From Desulfurobacterium indicum (GTDB taxonomy: Bacteria; Aquificota; Aquificia; Desulfurobacteriales; Desulfurobacteriaceae), in assembly GCF_001968985.1 (NCBI RefSeq), contig NZ_MOEN01000017.1, forward strand, positions 1 through 32,893: DNA of 32,893 bases. The letters run 5' to 3'. The notes beneath the pieces were generated by a model that saw only the letters and a program-made list of their open reading frames with translations, did not search any database and had not been told where the DNA came from. Shown piece after piece: positions 23,629-31,859 of this stretch (the first letter of the stretch is position 1; every line of letters begins with the position of its first letter). The translations under genes were made by a program, and so were the position numbers.

Positions 23629-24917
23629 TGGCAACACTTGGAATAGTGGGCACCCAGTGGGGTGACGAAGGTAAAGGAAAAATAGTAGATATCCTTTCGG
23701 ACAAAGCAGATATAATTGCAAGGTTTCAGGGCGGAAACAACGCCGGGCATACAGTAGTAATAAGCGGAAACAAATACGTTCTCCATCTGCTTCCGTCCGG
23801 TATTCTTCACGATGAAAAAATATGTGTTCTCGGAAACGGAATGGTAATCGACCTTGAAGCTCTCATAAATGAAGTGGAATTTATAAAACGTGTCGGAAAA
23901 CCGGTAGATGGAAGAATTCTTCTATCTGAAAGAGCACATATAATACTTCCCTACCATAAGCAGCTTGATGCAGCCTCAGAAATGAAAAAAGGTAACGGTT
24001 CAATAGGCACAACATTAAAAGGTATAGGTCCTGCATACAGAGACAAAGCCGGAAGGATGGGCATAAGAATTGCTGACCTTAAAAACCCCGAAACCTTTAA
24101 GAGAAGACTTGTAGAAAATATTAAAGAAAAAAGCATAATTCTTAAATATGTTTATGGTTATGAACCCGACTTGAACGCCGATGAGATATACACATCAACC
24201 ATGCGTGCCTTTGAAAAACTTGAACCTTTTGTGGCCGATACAATATCCTTTTTAAATAGAGCCATTGACGAAGGAAAAAATGTCCTGTTTGAAGGTGCTC
24301 AGGCAACACTTCTTGACATAGATGCCGGAACATATCCATTTGTTACATCTTCAAACTCTTCAGCTTTAGGTATAGCTTCTGGAACAGGTATCAGTCCAAA
24401 AAAAGTTCAAAAAATAGCCGGAATTGCAAAAGCTTACACAACGAGAGTGGGAAGCGGCCCTTTTCCTACAGAACTTGGCTGTCAGTTAGGAGAACTATTA
24501 AGAGCAAGGGGACACGAATACGGCTCAACAACCGGAAGACCAAGACGCTGCGGCTGGTTGGACCTTGTTGCCGTTAAATATTCAACCATAGTTAACGACC
24601 TTGATTCCCTTGTAATCACAAAACTTGACGTTCTCGATGCATTTGAAGAGATAAAAATATGTGTTGGATATAAACTGGATGGAAAAACCATTAGTAACTT
24701 TCCGTCAACAGTTGAAGAACTTGAACTTGTAGAACCGATTTACAAAACATTACCGGGATGGCATACGGAAACTACACAGATACAGGAATTTGATAAACTT
24801 CCAGAAAACGCTAAAAAGTTTATAAACTTCATTGAAGAATATGTTGGCATTCCTGTATCTTTTGTCTCTACAGGACCTCAGAGAAGTGAAATTATATGCA
24901 GAACACCTCTGTGGTAG
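23628..24917 (+). CDS. purA: Adenylosuccinate synthetase
   Basis: PurA makes adenylosuccinate from IMP, aspartate and GTP, the first committed step to AMP. The 429-residue product has the phosphate loop GDEGKGK at 12-18 (D13 catalytic), NNAGHT with H41, and the IMP-loop segments GIGPAY and TRVGSGPFPTE. The ATG shares one base with the hisZ stop. Histidine synthesis consumes ATP and returns AICAR to purines, which may explain the pairing with hisZ. Confidence 0.97.
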   Translation: MATLGIVGTQWGDEGKGKIVDILSDKADIIARFQGGNNAGHTVVISGNKYVLHLLPSGILHDEKICVLGNGMVIDLEALINEVEFIKRVGKPVDGRILLSERAHIILPYHKQLDAASEMKKGNGSIGTTLKGIGPAYRDKAGRMGIRIADLKNPETFKRRLVENIKEKSIILKYVYGYEPDLNADEIYTSTMRAFEKLEPFVADTISFLNRAIDEGKNVLFEGAQATLLDIDAGTYPFVTSSNSSALGIASGTGISPKKVQKIAGIAKAYTTRVGSGPFPTELGCQLGELLRARGHEYGSTTGRPRRCGWLDLVAVKYSTIVNDLDSLVITKLDVLDAFEEIKICVGYKLDGKTISNFPSTVEELELVEPIYKTLPGWHTETTQIQEFDKLPENAKKFINFIEEYVGIPVSFVSTGPQRSEIICRTPLW

Positions 24918-24918
24918 G

Positions 24919-24946
24919 TTGAATTTAACCTAAAAGTAGCTATATT
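24919..24946 (+). promoter_or_regulatory. Promoter of tRNA-Arg(CCT)
   Basis: TTGAAT at 24919-24924 and TATATT at 24941-24946 have a 16-base spacer, and the tRNA begins 20 bases after the -10. A short inverted repeat, AGGTT/AACCT (24916-24931), overlaps the -35 but has no T-run, so it is not a convincing purA terminator. Confidence 0.55.
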
Positions 24947-24965
24947 TTCTTAAAAATAAAGTGCT

Positions 24966-25042
24966 GCGCCCGTAGCTCAGTAGGATAGAGCGCGAGATTC
25001 CTAATCTCGAGGTCGCAGGTTCGATCCCTGCCGGGCGCGCCA
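24966..25042 (+). tRNA. tRNA-Arg(CCT)
   Basis: A complete 77-base cloverleaf with encoded CCA: acceptor GCGCCCG/CGGGCGC, D stem GCTC/GAGC, anticodon stem CGAGA/TCTCG with loop TTCCTAA (anticodon CCT), T stem GCAGG/CCTGC and discriminator G. A20 is present. Its acceptor stem is identical to that of tRNA-Arg(ACG) at 13473, pointing to shared ancestry or strong constraint. It reads AGG codons. Confidence 0.97.
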
Positions 25043-25148
25043 CTTTCTTAAAAAGTCAGGATTATTTACTCTCAAACCTTCCAAACCTTTAAAAAGCGAA
25101 AATTATGAGATTTTAATATTCGATTATAACCTATTGGTTCCATTATTC

Positions 25149-25171
25149 AGCCTCACGGTTATTGGCTTTTT
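25149..25171 (+). terminator. Weak hairpin and T-run after tRNA-Arg(CCT)
   Basis: AGCC (25149-25152) can pair with GGCT (25164-25167) over an 11-base loop, followed by TTTTT to 25171. The stem is only four pairs, so it is at best a weak terminator for the tRNA transcript. Confidence 0.25.
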
Positions 25172-25188
25172 AAAAAAATTTTTTTAAA
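25169..25188. repeat. 20-bp perfect A/T palindrome, likely curved DNA
   Basis: TTT, seven A, seven T and AAA form a perfect 20-base palindrome. It lies about 14 bases upstream of the proposed -35 of the Xre-type regulator gene, where an UP-element-like or curved A-tract could act. The remaining bases of the 25043-25318 gap hold no frame or RNA that I recognise. Confidence 0.6.
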
Positions 25189-25201
25189 TTTACGTTGCAT
25201 A

Positions 25202-25230
25202 TTGGAACAACGGAAACAAATGATTATAAA
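25202..25230 (+). promoter_or_regulatory. Promoter of the Xre-type regulator gene
   Basis: TTGGAA at 25202-25207 and TATAAA at 25225-25230 have a 17-base spacer. The predicted start lies about 80 bases before the gene, leaving an untranslated leader with no obvious structure. Confidence 0.45.
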
Positions 25231-25318
25231 TACGAATGAGTTTCAATAAACAAAATGAGAGCTTTGGCAAAGAAACAAATAAGATGGAAGAAATAAATAC
25301 AAGCACAGGGAAGGCTTT

Positions 25319-25870
25319 ATGGAAAAGTTTGATCCTTTAAAACTTAAGAAATTAAGAAAGAAAAAAAATTTAACACAAGAAGAGCTTGCAGAGATTTTAG
25401 GAGTTCATCCGGTAAGTTATGCAAGATGGGAATCGGGACAGAGAGAACCTAAAGCCGAATACGTCATAAGGCTAGCAAAAATACTCGGGACATCTCCAGA
25501 GTACTTCTTCAAAGAAGAGAAAAATATGGAGTATAAAACAAAAAAAATAGACCTTCCTAATCATCCTAACGGAAATATACCGTATCAAGTGTTATGGATA
25601 GAAATAAACGAAGACCTGTGCAATGTTGTAAAAGCCGGTGATGTTCTATTGGTAGCCAAAGTTCCTCTTAAATCTTTAAAAAATGGAGAAAAAATTCTTG
25701 TATCAAGAAATGGTAAAAGAGAAATAAGGCGATACTTTTTGAAAGAAAATACTGTATTCTTGATTCCAATGAATGATTCTGAAGAAATAATAATTTTGGA
25801 CAGAGAGAAAGCTTCAGAAATGGAAAAGCACATGTATTTAATTCTTGGGAAATACCAACCGCTAAGATAA
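25319..25870 (+). CDS. Xre-family regulator with S24/LexA-like C-terminal domain
   Basis: The 183-residue product has a Cro/CI-type helix-turn-helix at about residues 10-64 (LRKKKNLTQEELAEILGVHP, then YARWESGQREP). The C-terminal half has the shape of the S24/LexA fold: NVVKAGDVLLVAKVP matches the segment after the nucleophile. However, the usual serine of S-M-x-P is not there and the lysine region reads KREIRRYF, so self-cleavage looks impossible. CI-like proteins often regulate prophage or stress genes, but no phage genes are nearby. AGGGAAGG precedes the ATG. It stands alone after a tRNA and ahead of the HD-GYP gene, with separate promoters. Confidence 0.8.
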   Translation: MEKFDPLKLKKLRKKKNLTQEELAEILGVHPVSYARWESGQREPKAEYVIRLAKILGTSPEYFFKEEKNMEYKTKKIDLPNHPNGNIPYQVLWIEINEDLCNVVKAGDVLLVAKVPLKSLKNGEKILVSRNGKREIRRYFLKENTVFLIPMNDSEEIIILDREKASEMEKHMYLILGKYQPLR

Positions 25871-25940
25871 AAAACACCTACTACTACCTGATGGTTAATT
25901 TAAGAAATTAAAATTAAATTCTTAAATTTAATTATTATTA

Positions 25941-25968
25941 TTTCCAATCTGCAAATAAGAGGTATAAT
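25941..25968 (+). promoter_or_regulatory. Promoter of the HD-GYP gene
   Basis: TTTCCA at 25941-25946 and a perfect TATAAT at 25963-25968 have a 16-base spacer. The transcript would begin near 25975, about 27 bases before the start codon. The preceding 60 bases are strongly A/T-rich. Confidence 0.5.
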
Positions 25969-26001
25969 GCAAAATATAAACTGAAATGGGGGATACTTGA
26001 A

Positions 26002-27327
26002 ATGGTGGCGCTTGGTCAAACTATTGATATATCAAAATTTCTACTAGCAATATCCTCAATGAACGGTCTCTCAGATCCGGCAATAAACAATCACAATTAC
26101 AGGGTGGCTTTCCTCTCTTATCTTATAGGAAAAGAGATAAGCTTTTCAAATGAATTTCTTTACAATCTTCTAGTCTCCGGACTGCTTCACGATATAGGAC
26201 TTCTACTCGTTCACATAAGCGAAGATATAGCTCTTTTAAAAAACCCTTCAGAAAAAGAGACAAAGAAAATTCACCTCCATGCGGAAGTAGGATATGAACT
26301 TTTAAAAAAATTTCCCTATTTTTCAAAAATAGCTAAAATTGTTAAGTATCATCATTATTCTTATCAAGAAGCAATATCAAGTCCACATATTCCATTTAGC
26401 GCAGCTATAGTAAATCTGGCAGACAGAATAGACATCTTTATAATAAACAATGCAGATCCTGAAGAGCCTTATTCAAATATATCCAAAGTATTGCCAAAAC
26501 TTGAAAAATTCCTTAATAGGCAGAAAGGAAAAACCTTTAGTCCGAAGCTGGTAGATCTGTTTCTCAATAAAATTTCTCACCAGGAAGCCTTCTGGTATGA
26601 AATACTAAATGAGGAATGTTTGAAAGAAACACTGGAATACTTATTAAAAAGCTTCGATAACAAGCTTCCGTCAGAAGCCTTTTATGACCTTTCACAAATT
26701 CTGGCTTACTTAATTGACTTTAAAAGCCCTTTTACAGCCACTCACTCTTCTGGAGTAGCTCAAACAGCTGTCTCACTTGCCAGTTTCTTTAAATTCACAT
26801 CTCCAGACTTAAAAAAAATAAAAATAGCAGGACTTTTACACGACATAGGAAAAGTGGCAATACCGCTAAACATACTAGAAAAACAGGGAAAGCTAACGGA
26901 AGAAGAATTTAACGTAATGAAATCCCATGTTTTTTATAGCTACAAAATCATATCACGACTGAATGTTGATAACGACATAATAGAATGGGCTTCCTATCAC
27001 CATGAAACCCTTGATGGAACAGGATACCCTTTTAGACTTGCAGCTAAGGAACTTTCACTCGGATCAAGGGTAATGGCCGTGGCAGATATATTTACAGCCT
27101 TAAGAGAAGATAGGCCCTATAAAAAAGGACTTCCCCCGGAAAGAGCCGTCTCTATAATAGAAGAGCTTGCCCAAAAGAACAAGTTAGATAAAAGAGTTGT
27201 TAAAATATTGAAAGGAAACCTTAGTAATATAAGTATGCAGGTCGAAGAATCTCAAAAACGGGCGAAAGAACTCTACCAAGATTTAAGAAGCATAGTAGCC
27301 ATGTATAAAGAACCAAAAAACTTGTAG
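26002..27327 (+). CDS. Tandem HD / HD-GYP protein, putative cyclic-di-GMP phosphodiesterase
   Basis: The 441-residue protein has two HD-type metal-dependent hydrolase modules. The first (about 25-210) has LLHDIG with H63-D64, then HLHAEVG and KYHHYS, but no GYP motif. The second (about 235-415) is a full HD-GYP: LLHDIGKVAIP with H280-D281, KSHVFYSYKII, SYHHETLDGTGYPFRL (HHE 333-335, DGTGYP 338-343) and the VMAVADIFTALREDRPYKKG stretch. HD-GYP domains hydrolyse cyclic-di-GMP to pGpG or GMP. No receiver, PAS or membrane segment is present, so the first module may serve as regulator or dimer partner. GGGGGA lies eight bases before the ATG. No cyclase gene is in the window. Confidence 0.88.
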   Translation: MVALGQTIDISKFLLAISSMNGLSDPAINNHNYRVAFLSYLIGKEISFSNEFLYNLLVSGLLHDIGLLLVHISEDIALLKNPSEKETKKIHLHAEVGYELLKKFPYFSKIAKIVKYHHYSYQEAISSPHIPFSAAIVNLADRIDIFIINNADPEEPYSNISKVLPKLEKFLNRQKGKTFSPKLVDLFLNKISHQEAFWYEILNEECLKETLEYLLKSFDNKLPSEAFYDLSQILAYLIDFKSPFTATHSSGVAQTAVSLASFFKFTSPDLKKIKIAGLLHDIGKVAIPLNILEKQGKLTEEEFNVMKSHVFYSYKIISRLNVDNDIIEWASYHHETLDGTGYPFRLAAKELSLGSRVMAVADIFTALREDRPYKKGLPPERAVSIIEELAQKNKLDKRVVKILKGNLSNISMQVEESQKRAKELYQDLRSIVAMYKEPKNL

Positions 27328-27368
27328 ATCAAGTTCCTTCATCAAGGGATAACCCGGTTATAAATTTT

Positions 27369-27377
27369 TGCTATAAT
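27369..27377 (+). promoter_or_regulatory. Extended -10 promoter of the glutamate synthase operon
   Basis: TGC directly precedes a perfect TATAAT (27372-27377), giving an extended -10; there is no good -35 at 16-18 bases. The leader to the first start codon is about 43 bases with GGAGG near its end. Confidence 0.5.
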
Positions 27378-27426
27378 ACCTTCCACCTTTTGCTTTCTCC
27401 TTTTATCGTTTTTTCGGAGGTTAAAG

Positions 27427-28944
27427 ATGCTTTTTAAAAAACCACAGGTTGCATTTTATCCCTTCATGGTTTTAAGGGATCCTGACAGATGTGTGAAATG
27501 TAAATCCTGCGTTGACCAATGCACGTTTGACGCAACCTACTATGACGAAGATTACGACAGGATCTTAAATCGTAATGAAAACTGCGTTAATTGTAAAAGA
27601 TGTGAAGCTTTTTGTCCGACAGATGCCATAAAAGTGGTTCCCAATCCTTCAACATTTCATCCTGACGCCAACTGGACACCTGAAGCAATCAGGGATATTC
27701 ATGTTCAGATGCTTACCGGTGCAGTAATCCTTACATCCACAGGAAACGACAAACCTTACAGAAACTACTTTGACCACCTTCTTCTTGATGCATGTCAGGT
27801 AACGAACCCATCAATTGACCCATTAAGAGAACCAATGGAACTAAAAACCTTCTTGGGAAGGAAACCTGACAAGTTAGAATTTGAAGAAGACGAAATATCC
27901 ATAAAAACAACTATTGGAAAACAACTTAAACTCGAAATACCTGTTCTATTCTCTGCAATGTCATACGGTTCTATCAATCTTAACCTTCAAAAAGCAATGG
28001 CAATGGCAGCAGAAGAAAACGGGACATACTGGAACACTGGAGAAGGCGGACTCCACAGAAGTCTTAGAAAATATAAAAATTGCACAATTGTGCAGGTAGC
28101 GTCAGGAAGATTCGGAGTTGACATAAACTATCTTGAAACTTCAGCGGCAATTGAAATCAAAATTGGACAGGGTGCTAAACCGGGAATTGGTGGACACCTA
28201 CCAGGTGAAAAGGTAAACGAAGGGATTGCAGAAACAAGAATGATTCCGGTTGGTGCAGACGCTATCTCTCCGGCACCTCACCATGACATATACTCTATTG
28301 AAGACTTAAGACAGCTAATTTATGCACTCAAAGAGGCGACAAACTACGAAAAACCCGTATCTGTAAAAATCGCAGCCGTTCATAACGTTGCCGCAATTGC
28401 AACCGGTATTGCCCATGCAGGAGCAGACATCATAGCAATAGACGGTTTCCGTGGTGGAACAGGTGCGACACCGAAATCTTTGAGAGATTATGTTGGTATT
28501 CCAATAGAGCTTGCAATTGCTGCTGTCGACGATAGACTCAGGAAAGAAGGTTTGAGAAATAACGTATCCCTGATAGCCGCAGGAGGTTTCAGAAATCCTA
28601 TAGATGTATTAAAAGCAATAGCCCTCGGAGCTGATGCTGTTTACATAGGAACCGTTGCACTTCTTGCAGCTGGATGCACACAGTGTCAACAATGCCACAC
28701 CGGTAGATGTGCATGGGGTATTACAACAAACGACCCGAAGCTTGCAAAGAGGCTAAATCCCGATATAGTTGCTGAAAATCTGTCAAACCTTTTAAGAGCG
28801 TGGAAACATGACATCAAAGAGATGTTGGGCGCTATGGGAATTAATGCCATTGAAAGTATAAAGGGCAACAGACTAAGGCTTAGAAGTATAGGCCTGACAG
28901 AACAGGAAAACAAAATCCTGGGCGTTCTGCCCGCTGGAATGTAA
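27427..28944 (+). CDS. Archaeal-type glutamate synthase, FMN/Fe-S core subunit
   Basis: This subunit carries the synthase site that makes glutamate from 2-oxoglutarate and ammonia. The 505-residue product has two [4Fe-4S] ferredoxin motifs at the N-terminus (C22, C25, C28, C32 and C53, C56, C59, C63). An FMN-binding (beta-alpha)8 domain follows (about 150-450), with SAMSYGSIN, EGGLH, GQGAKPGIGGHLPG, SPAPHHDIYSIEDL and DGFRGGTGA. A C-terminal cysteine cluster (C418, C421, C424, C429) matches the 3Fe-4S site of GltB. In classical bacterial GltB this domain is fused to the amidotransferase and GXGXG domains; here those are separate genes 30721-32654. GGAGG lies seven bases before the ATG. Confidence 0.92.
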   Translation: MLFKKPQVAFYPFMVLRDPDRCVKCKSCVDQCTFDATYYDEDYDRILNRNENCVNCKRCEAFCPTDAIKVVPNPSTFHPDANWTPEAIRDIHVQMLTGAVILTSTGNDKPYRNYFDHLLLDACQVTNPSIDPLREPMELKTFLGRKPDKLEFEEDEISIKTTIGKQLKLEIPVLFSAMSYGSINLNLQKAMAMAAEENGTYWNTGEGGLHRSLRKYKNCTIVQVASGRFGVDINYLETSAAIEIKIGQGAKPGIGGHLPGEKVNEGIAETRMIPVGADAISPAPHHDIYSIEDLRQLIYALKEATNYEKPVSVKIAAVHNVAAIATGIAHAGADIIAIDGFRGGTGATPKSLRDYVGIPIELAIAAVDDRLRKEGLRNNVSLIAAGGFRNPIDVLKAIALGADAVYIGTVALLAAGCTQCQQCHTGRCAWGITTNDPKLAKRLNPDIVAENLSNLLRAWKHDIKEMLGAMGINAIESIKGNRLRLRSIGLTEQENKILGVLPAGM

Positions 28945-28955
28945 GGGGAGAGACC

Positions 28956-29423
28956 ATGGAGCAGAAACAGCAAAATAAAAAGAGAAGAAACCTTTACAAG
29001 GTTTATCCCATAGAGGAAAACTGTATCTCATGCAGGTATTGTGAAGTTGCCTGCACTATGGTTCACAGTGAATCAAAAGACCCCATTAAGGCCTATAAAC
29101 TTGAAGATCTTTTGCCAAGACCAACCGTCGAGGTAGAGGGTCCCGTTTCCATATCTGTGATGTGCAGACACTGTAAACACCCGTTTTGCCTTGACGCCTG
29201 CATATCAGGTGCTATCTGGCAGGATAAAAACGGTGCTGTTCACCTTGACGAAGATGTGTGCGTTGGATGCTGGAGCTGTGTTTTAGTGTGTCCTTTCGGT
29301 GCAGTTCATCCACATCTTAATAAAAGACACTCTTTAAAGTGTGACCTCTGTGAAGGAAGAGATTTCCCCGCATGTGTTGAAGCATGTCCAAACAGAGCGC
29401 TCGTTTACGACAGGGAGAGGTGA
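28956..29423 (+). CDS. HydN/DmsB-type four-cluster ferredoxin subunit
   Basis: The 155-residue soluble protein has four cysteine groups able to hold four [4Fe-4S] clusters: CISCRYCEVAC, CRHCKHPFCLDAC, CVGCWSCVLVCP and CDLCEGRDFPACVEACP. This matches electron-transfer subunits of the DmsB/HydN family. In this operon it probably passes electrons between the pyridine-nucleotide reductase encoded next and the FMN/Fe-S core subunit. GGGGAGAG precedes the ATG, and the next gene begins two bases after its stop. Confidence 0.88.
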   Translation: MEQKQQNKKRRNLYKVYPIEENCISCRYCEVACTMVHSESKDPIKAYKLEDLLPRPTVEVEGPVSISVMCRHCKHPFCLDACISGAIWQDKNGAVHLDEDVCVGCWSCVLVCPFGAVHPHLNKRHSLKCDLCEGRDFPACVEACPNRALVYDRER

Positions 29424-29425
29424 GA

Positions 29426-30724
29426 ATGAAATATGTAATAGTAGGCAACAGTGCTGCAGCAGTGGGCTGTATAAATGGTATTAGAAAAGTTGATAAGGAA
29501 GGCGAAATAACAGTTATCACCTACGAAAAGGAAGGTTGCTACTCAAAGCCAATGATAGCCGATATTCTCGTTGACCTTCCTGAAGAGAAACTAATCTACA
29601 AAGATAAAAAATTCTTTGAACAGAAAAACGTAAGAGTGTTACTTGGAACAAAGGTAATAAAGATTGATCCAGAGAAGAGAGAAGTTGTTCTTGACACTGG
29701 AATAGCTGAAAACTACGACAAACTTTTAATCTCTACAGGTGCAAAACCGTTTGTACCGCCAATCAAAGGCAGTGAAAAAGAAGGCGTCTTCACATTTACA
29801 GAGCTATCAAAAGCAAAAGCCGCAAAAGAGTATATAACAAAAAATGGCGTCAAAGATGTTGTTGTAATTGGCTCAGGTTTTATAGGTCTTGAAGTTGCCT
29901 ATTTCTTAAGAAAGAAAGGAATAAACGTTTACGTTATAGAACTTCTCAACAAGGTACTTGGAAAAGCGCTTGACAACAGGGGCTCTGAAATCGTAGAGAA
30001 AATAATGAGAGATATCGGTATAAACTTCTTTTTTGAAGATACTATAGAAGAAATCCTTGGAAATGAGAAAGTAGAAAGCGTAAAACTTAAATCCGGAAAA
30101 ATTATTAATGCTGAAATGGTAATTGTTGCAATAGGTGTTAGACCGAACACGGAACTTGCCCAAACGGCAGAAATAAAAGTAAACCGTGGCATCGACACAA
30201 ATCTGTTCATGGAAACATCCATTCCAGATATATATGCTGCCGGAGACTGTGTAGAAAACATAGACATTACAGACAACACAAAGAAAAACCTTCCACTTTT
30301 TCCCCTCGCCTTTGAACAGGGACTTGTTGCCGGACTTAATATGGCTGGAAAGAAGATGAAATATCTGGGCGGACTTCCTCTCAACTCACTAAAATTCCTT
30401 GAAGAGGTTCCGGTCCTCAACGCAGGCATCGTGGAACCGCCAGACTCAACATACGAAGTCCTTGTAAACGATAGGTTTGAAAAGAGGGGATACTACCGAA
30501 AAGCTATAATTAAAGATAACCGCCTTGTAGGCTTTGTTGCCATAGGAGAGGTTGACCGCGTCGGTATTCTCACAGGTATTATCAGACAGAAGCTTGACGT
30601 ATCAACATTTAAAGAAAAGCTAATTGACATAGACTTTGGTCTTGTTCACCTTCCAAAGAATTGGAGAGAGGCAAGAATCCAGCAAGATAAAACAGGCTAT
30701 AACGACTGGAGGCCCGAAGAATGA
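29426..30724 (+). CDS. FAD/NAD(P)H oxidoreductase subunit of glutamate synthase
   Basis: The 432-residue protein belongs to the NADH oxidase/NirB-like pyridine-nucleotide disulfide oxidoreductase family. It has an FAD-binding N-terminus (VIVGNSAAAVG), STGAKPFVPP, an NAD(P)-binding Rossmann segment VVVIGSGFIGLEVAYFLRKK at about 150-170 and the second FAD motif IYAAGDCVE. I start it at ATG 29426, seven bases behind GAGAGG; a longer frame from 29384 would overlap the ferredoxin gene. It replaces the classical GltD small subunit as the electron entry point. Its stop overlaps the next gene's start by four bases. Confidence 0.88.
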   Translation: MKYVIVGNSAAAVGCINGIRKVDKEGEITVITYEKEGCYSKPMIADILVDLPEEKLIYKDKKFFEQKNVRVLLGTKVIKIDPEKREVVLDTGIAENYDKLLISTGAKPFVPPIKGSEKEGVFTFTELSKAKAAKEYITKNGVKDVVVIGSGFIGLEVAYFLRKKGINVYVIELLNKVLGKALDNRGSEIVEKIMRDIGINFFFEDTIEEILGNEKVESVKLKSGKIINAEMVIVAIGVRPNTELAQTAEIKVNRGIDTNLFMETSIPDIYAAGDCVENIDITDNTKKNLPLFPLAFEQGLVAGLNMAGKKMKYLGGLPLNSLKFLEEVPVLNAGIVEPPDSTYEVLVNDRFEKRGYYRKAIIKDNRLVGFVAIGEVDRVGILTGIIRQKLDVSTFKEKLIDIDFGLVHLPKNWREARIQQDKTGYNDWRPEE

Positions 30725-31839
30725 TGAGTTATTCTGAAATGTCTGGCTGCGGTCTCGCAGGTTTTATTAACAGAGACGGAAAAAGAGTCTCTGGAAAAGA
30801 TATCTTTGACTCTATAACATCTATGAAAGAACGTGGGAACGGTATGGGTGCCGGCTACGCCGCATACGGCATTTATCCAGACATGGCCGAATATTACGCG
30901 TTTCACGTTATGATGGACAGCATGGACATAGCAACCGAAATTACGGCTGTTTTAAATAGATTTTTCCACATTGTCAAAAGCGAAATGATACCCACAAAGA
31001 GCGTCCCATCTCTCTACAAAAAGACAACTCCCCCTGTATTTTACAGATACTTTGTAACACCGAGAGAGGATGTAAAACTTCCCCTTGAAACAGAAGAAGA
31101 TATGGTTGTAAGAGCTGTAATGACTATCAACGAAAATGTAAAAGGTGCCTACGTAATCTCCAGCGGTAAAAACATGGGGGCTTTCAAAGGCGTGGGTGAA
31201 CCGGACGAAATTGGTGAATTCTTTGAGATAGACAGTTACAAAGGATACATATGGATAGCTCATACCCGTTTTCCGACAAACACTCCAGGTTGGTGGGGAG
31301 GTGCCCATCCATTTACGCTACTCGATTGGTCAATAGTCCACAATGGAGAGATAACCTCTTACGGAACAAACAAAAGGTATGTTGAAATGTATGGTTATAA
31401 GTGCACGCTACTCACCGATACAGAAGTTGCAGCTTACATCTTTGACCTTCTCTTTAGAAAACACAAACTCCCGATAAAGGCAACTCTAATGGCAATTGCT
31501 GCACCCTTCTGGAAAGACATTGAATACCTGAAAAAGAAAAAGCTTAACAAAGTTGCAGAAATGGCTAAAAAAATAAGAGAAATCTACTCGTCTGCAATGT
31601 TAAACGGACCATTCGCAATGCTCTTTGCCTACAAAGACGGTCTCATAGGATTCAACGACAGGATAAAACTTCGTCCTTTCGTTGCGGCAATTAACGGTGA
31701 TACCGTATACATGGCAAGTGAAGAGTCAGCTATAAAGGTTATCTGCAAAAATCCAGAAAAGGTATGGATGCCAAGAGCTGGGGAACCAGTTATCGCGCTC
31801 ATGAACTACTGTAAAGACGGCATCTGCCACCCAGGATAA
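30721..31839 (+). CDS. Glutamate synthase class II amidotransferase subunit
   Basis: This subunit hydrolyses glutamine to release ammonia for the synthase core. The 372-residue product is a class II (N-terminal nucleophile) glutamine amidotransferase matching the GltB amidotransferase domain. It has SGCGLAGFINRDG at the N-terminus, RGNGMGAGYAAYG, the substrate-binding AHTRFPTNTPGWWGGAHPF and HNGEITSYG. The presumed nucleophile is C10, so residues 1-9 would have to be removed as a short propeptide, as known for GltB and PurF. GGAGG lies eight bases before the first of two ATG codons. Confidence 0.9.
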   Translation: MMSYSEMSGCGLAGFINRDGKRVSGKDIFDSITSMKERGNGMGAGYAAYGIYPDMAEYYAFHVMMDSMDIATEITAVLNRFFHIVKSEMIPTKSVPSLYKKTTPPVFYRYFVTPREDVKLPLETEEDMVVRAVMTINENVKGAYVISSGKNMGAFKGVGEPDEIGEFFEIDSYKGYIWIAHTRFPTNTPGWWGGAHPFTLLDWSIVHNGEITSYGTNKRYVEMYGYKCTLLTDTEVAAYIFDLLFRKHKLPIKATLMAIAAPFWKDIEYLKKKKLNKVAEMAKKIREIYSSAMLNGPFAMLFAYKDGLIGFNDRIKLRPFVAAINGDTVYMASEESAIKVICKNPEKVWMPRAGEPVIALMNYCKDGICHPG

Positions 31840-31859
31840 CATCTTAAAGAGGTAGGAAA

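Noticed and set aside
24966-25870. Prophage or integrative element inserted at tRNA-Arg(CCT)
   Set aside because: A CI-like gene follows the tRNA, but there is no integrase, no repeated tRNA end and no phage gene; metabolic genes resume at once.
29384-29425. Upstream extension of the FAD/NAD(P)H reductase gene
   Set aside because: It overlaps the ferredoxin gene and precedes the FAD-binding strand that normally starts this family; ATG 29426 has GAGAGG.
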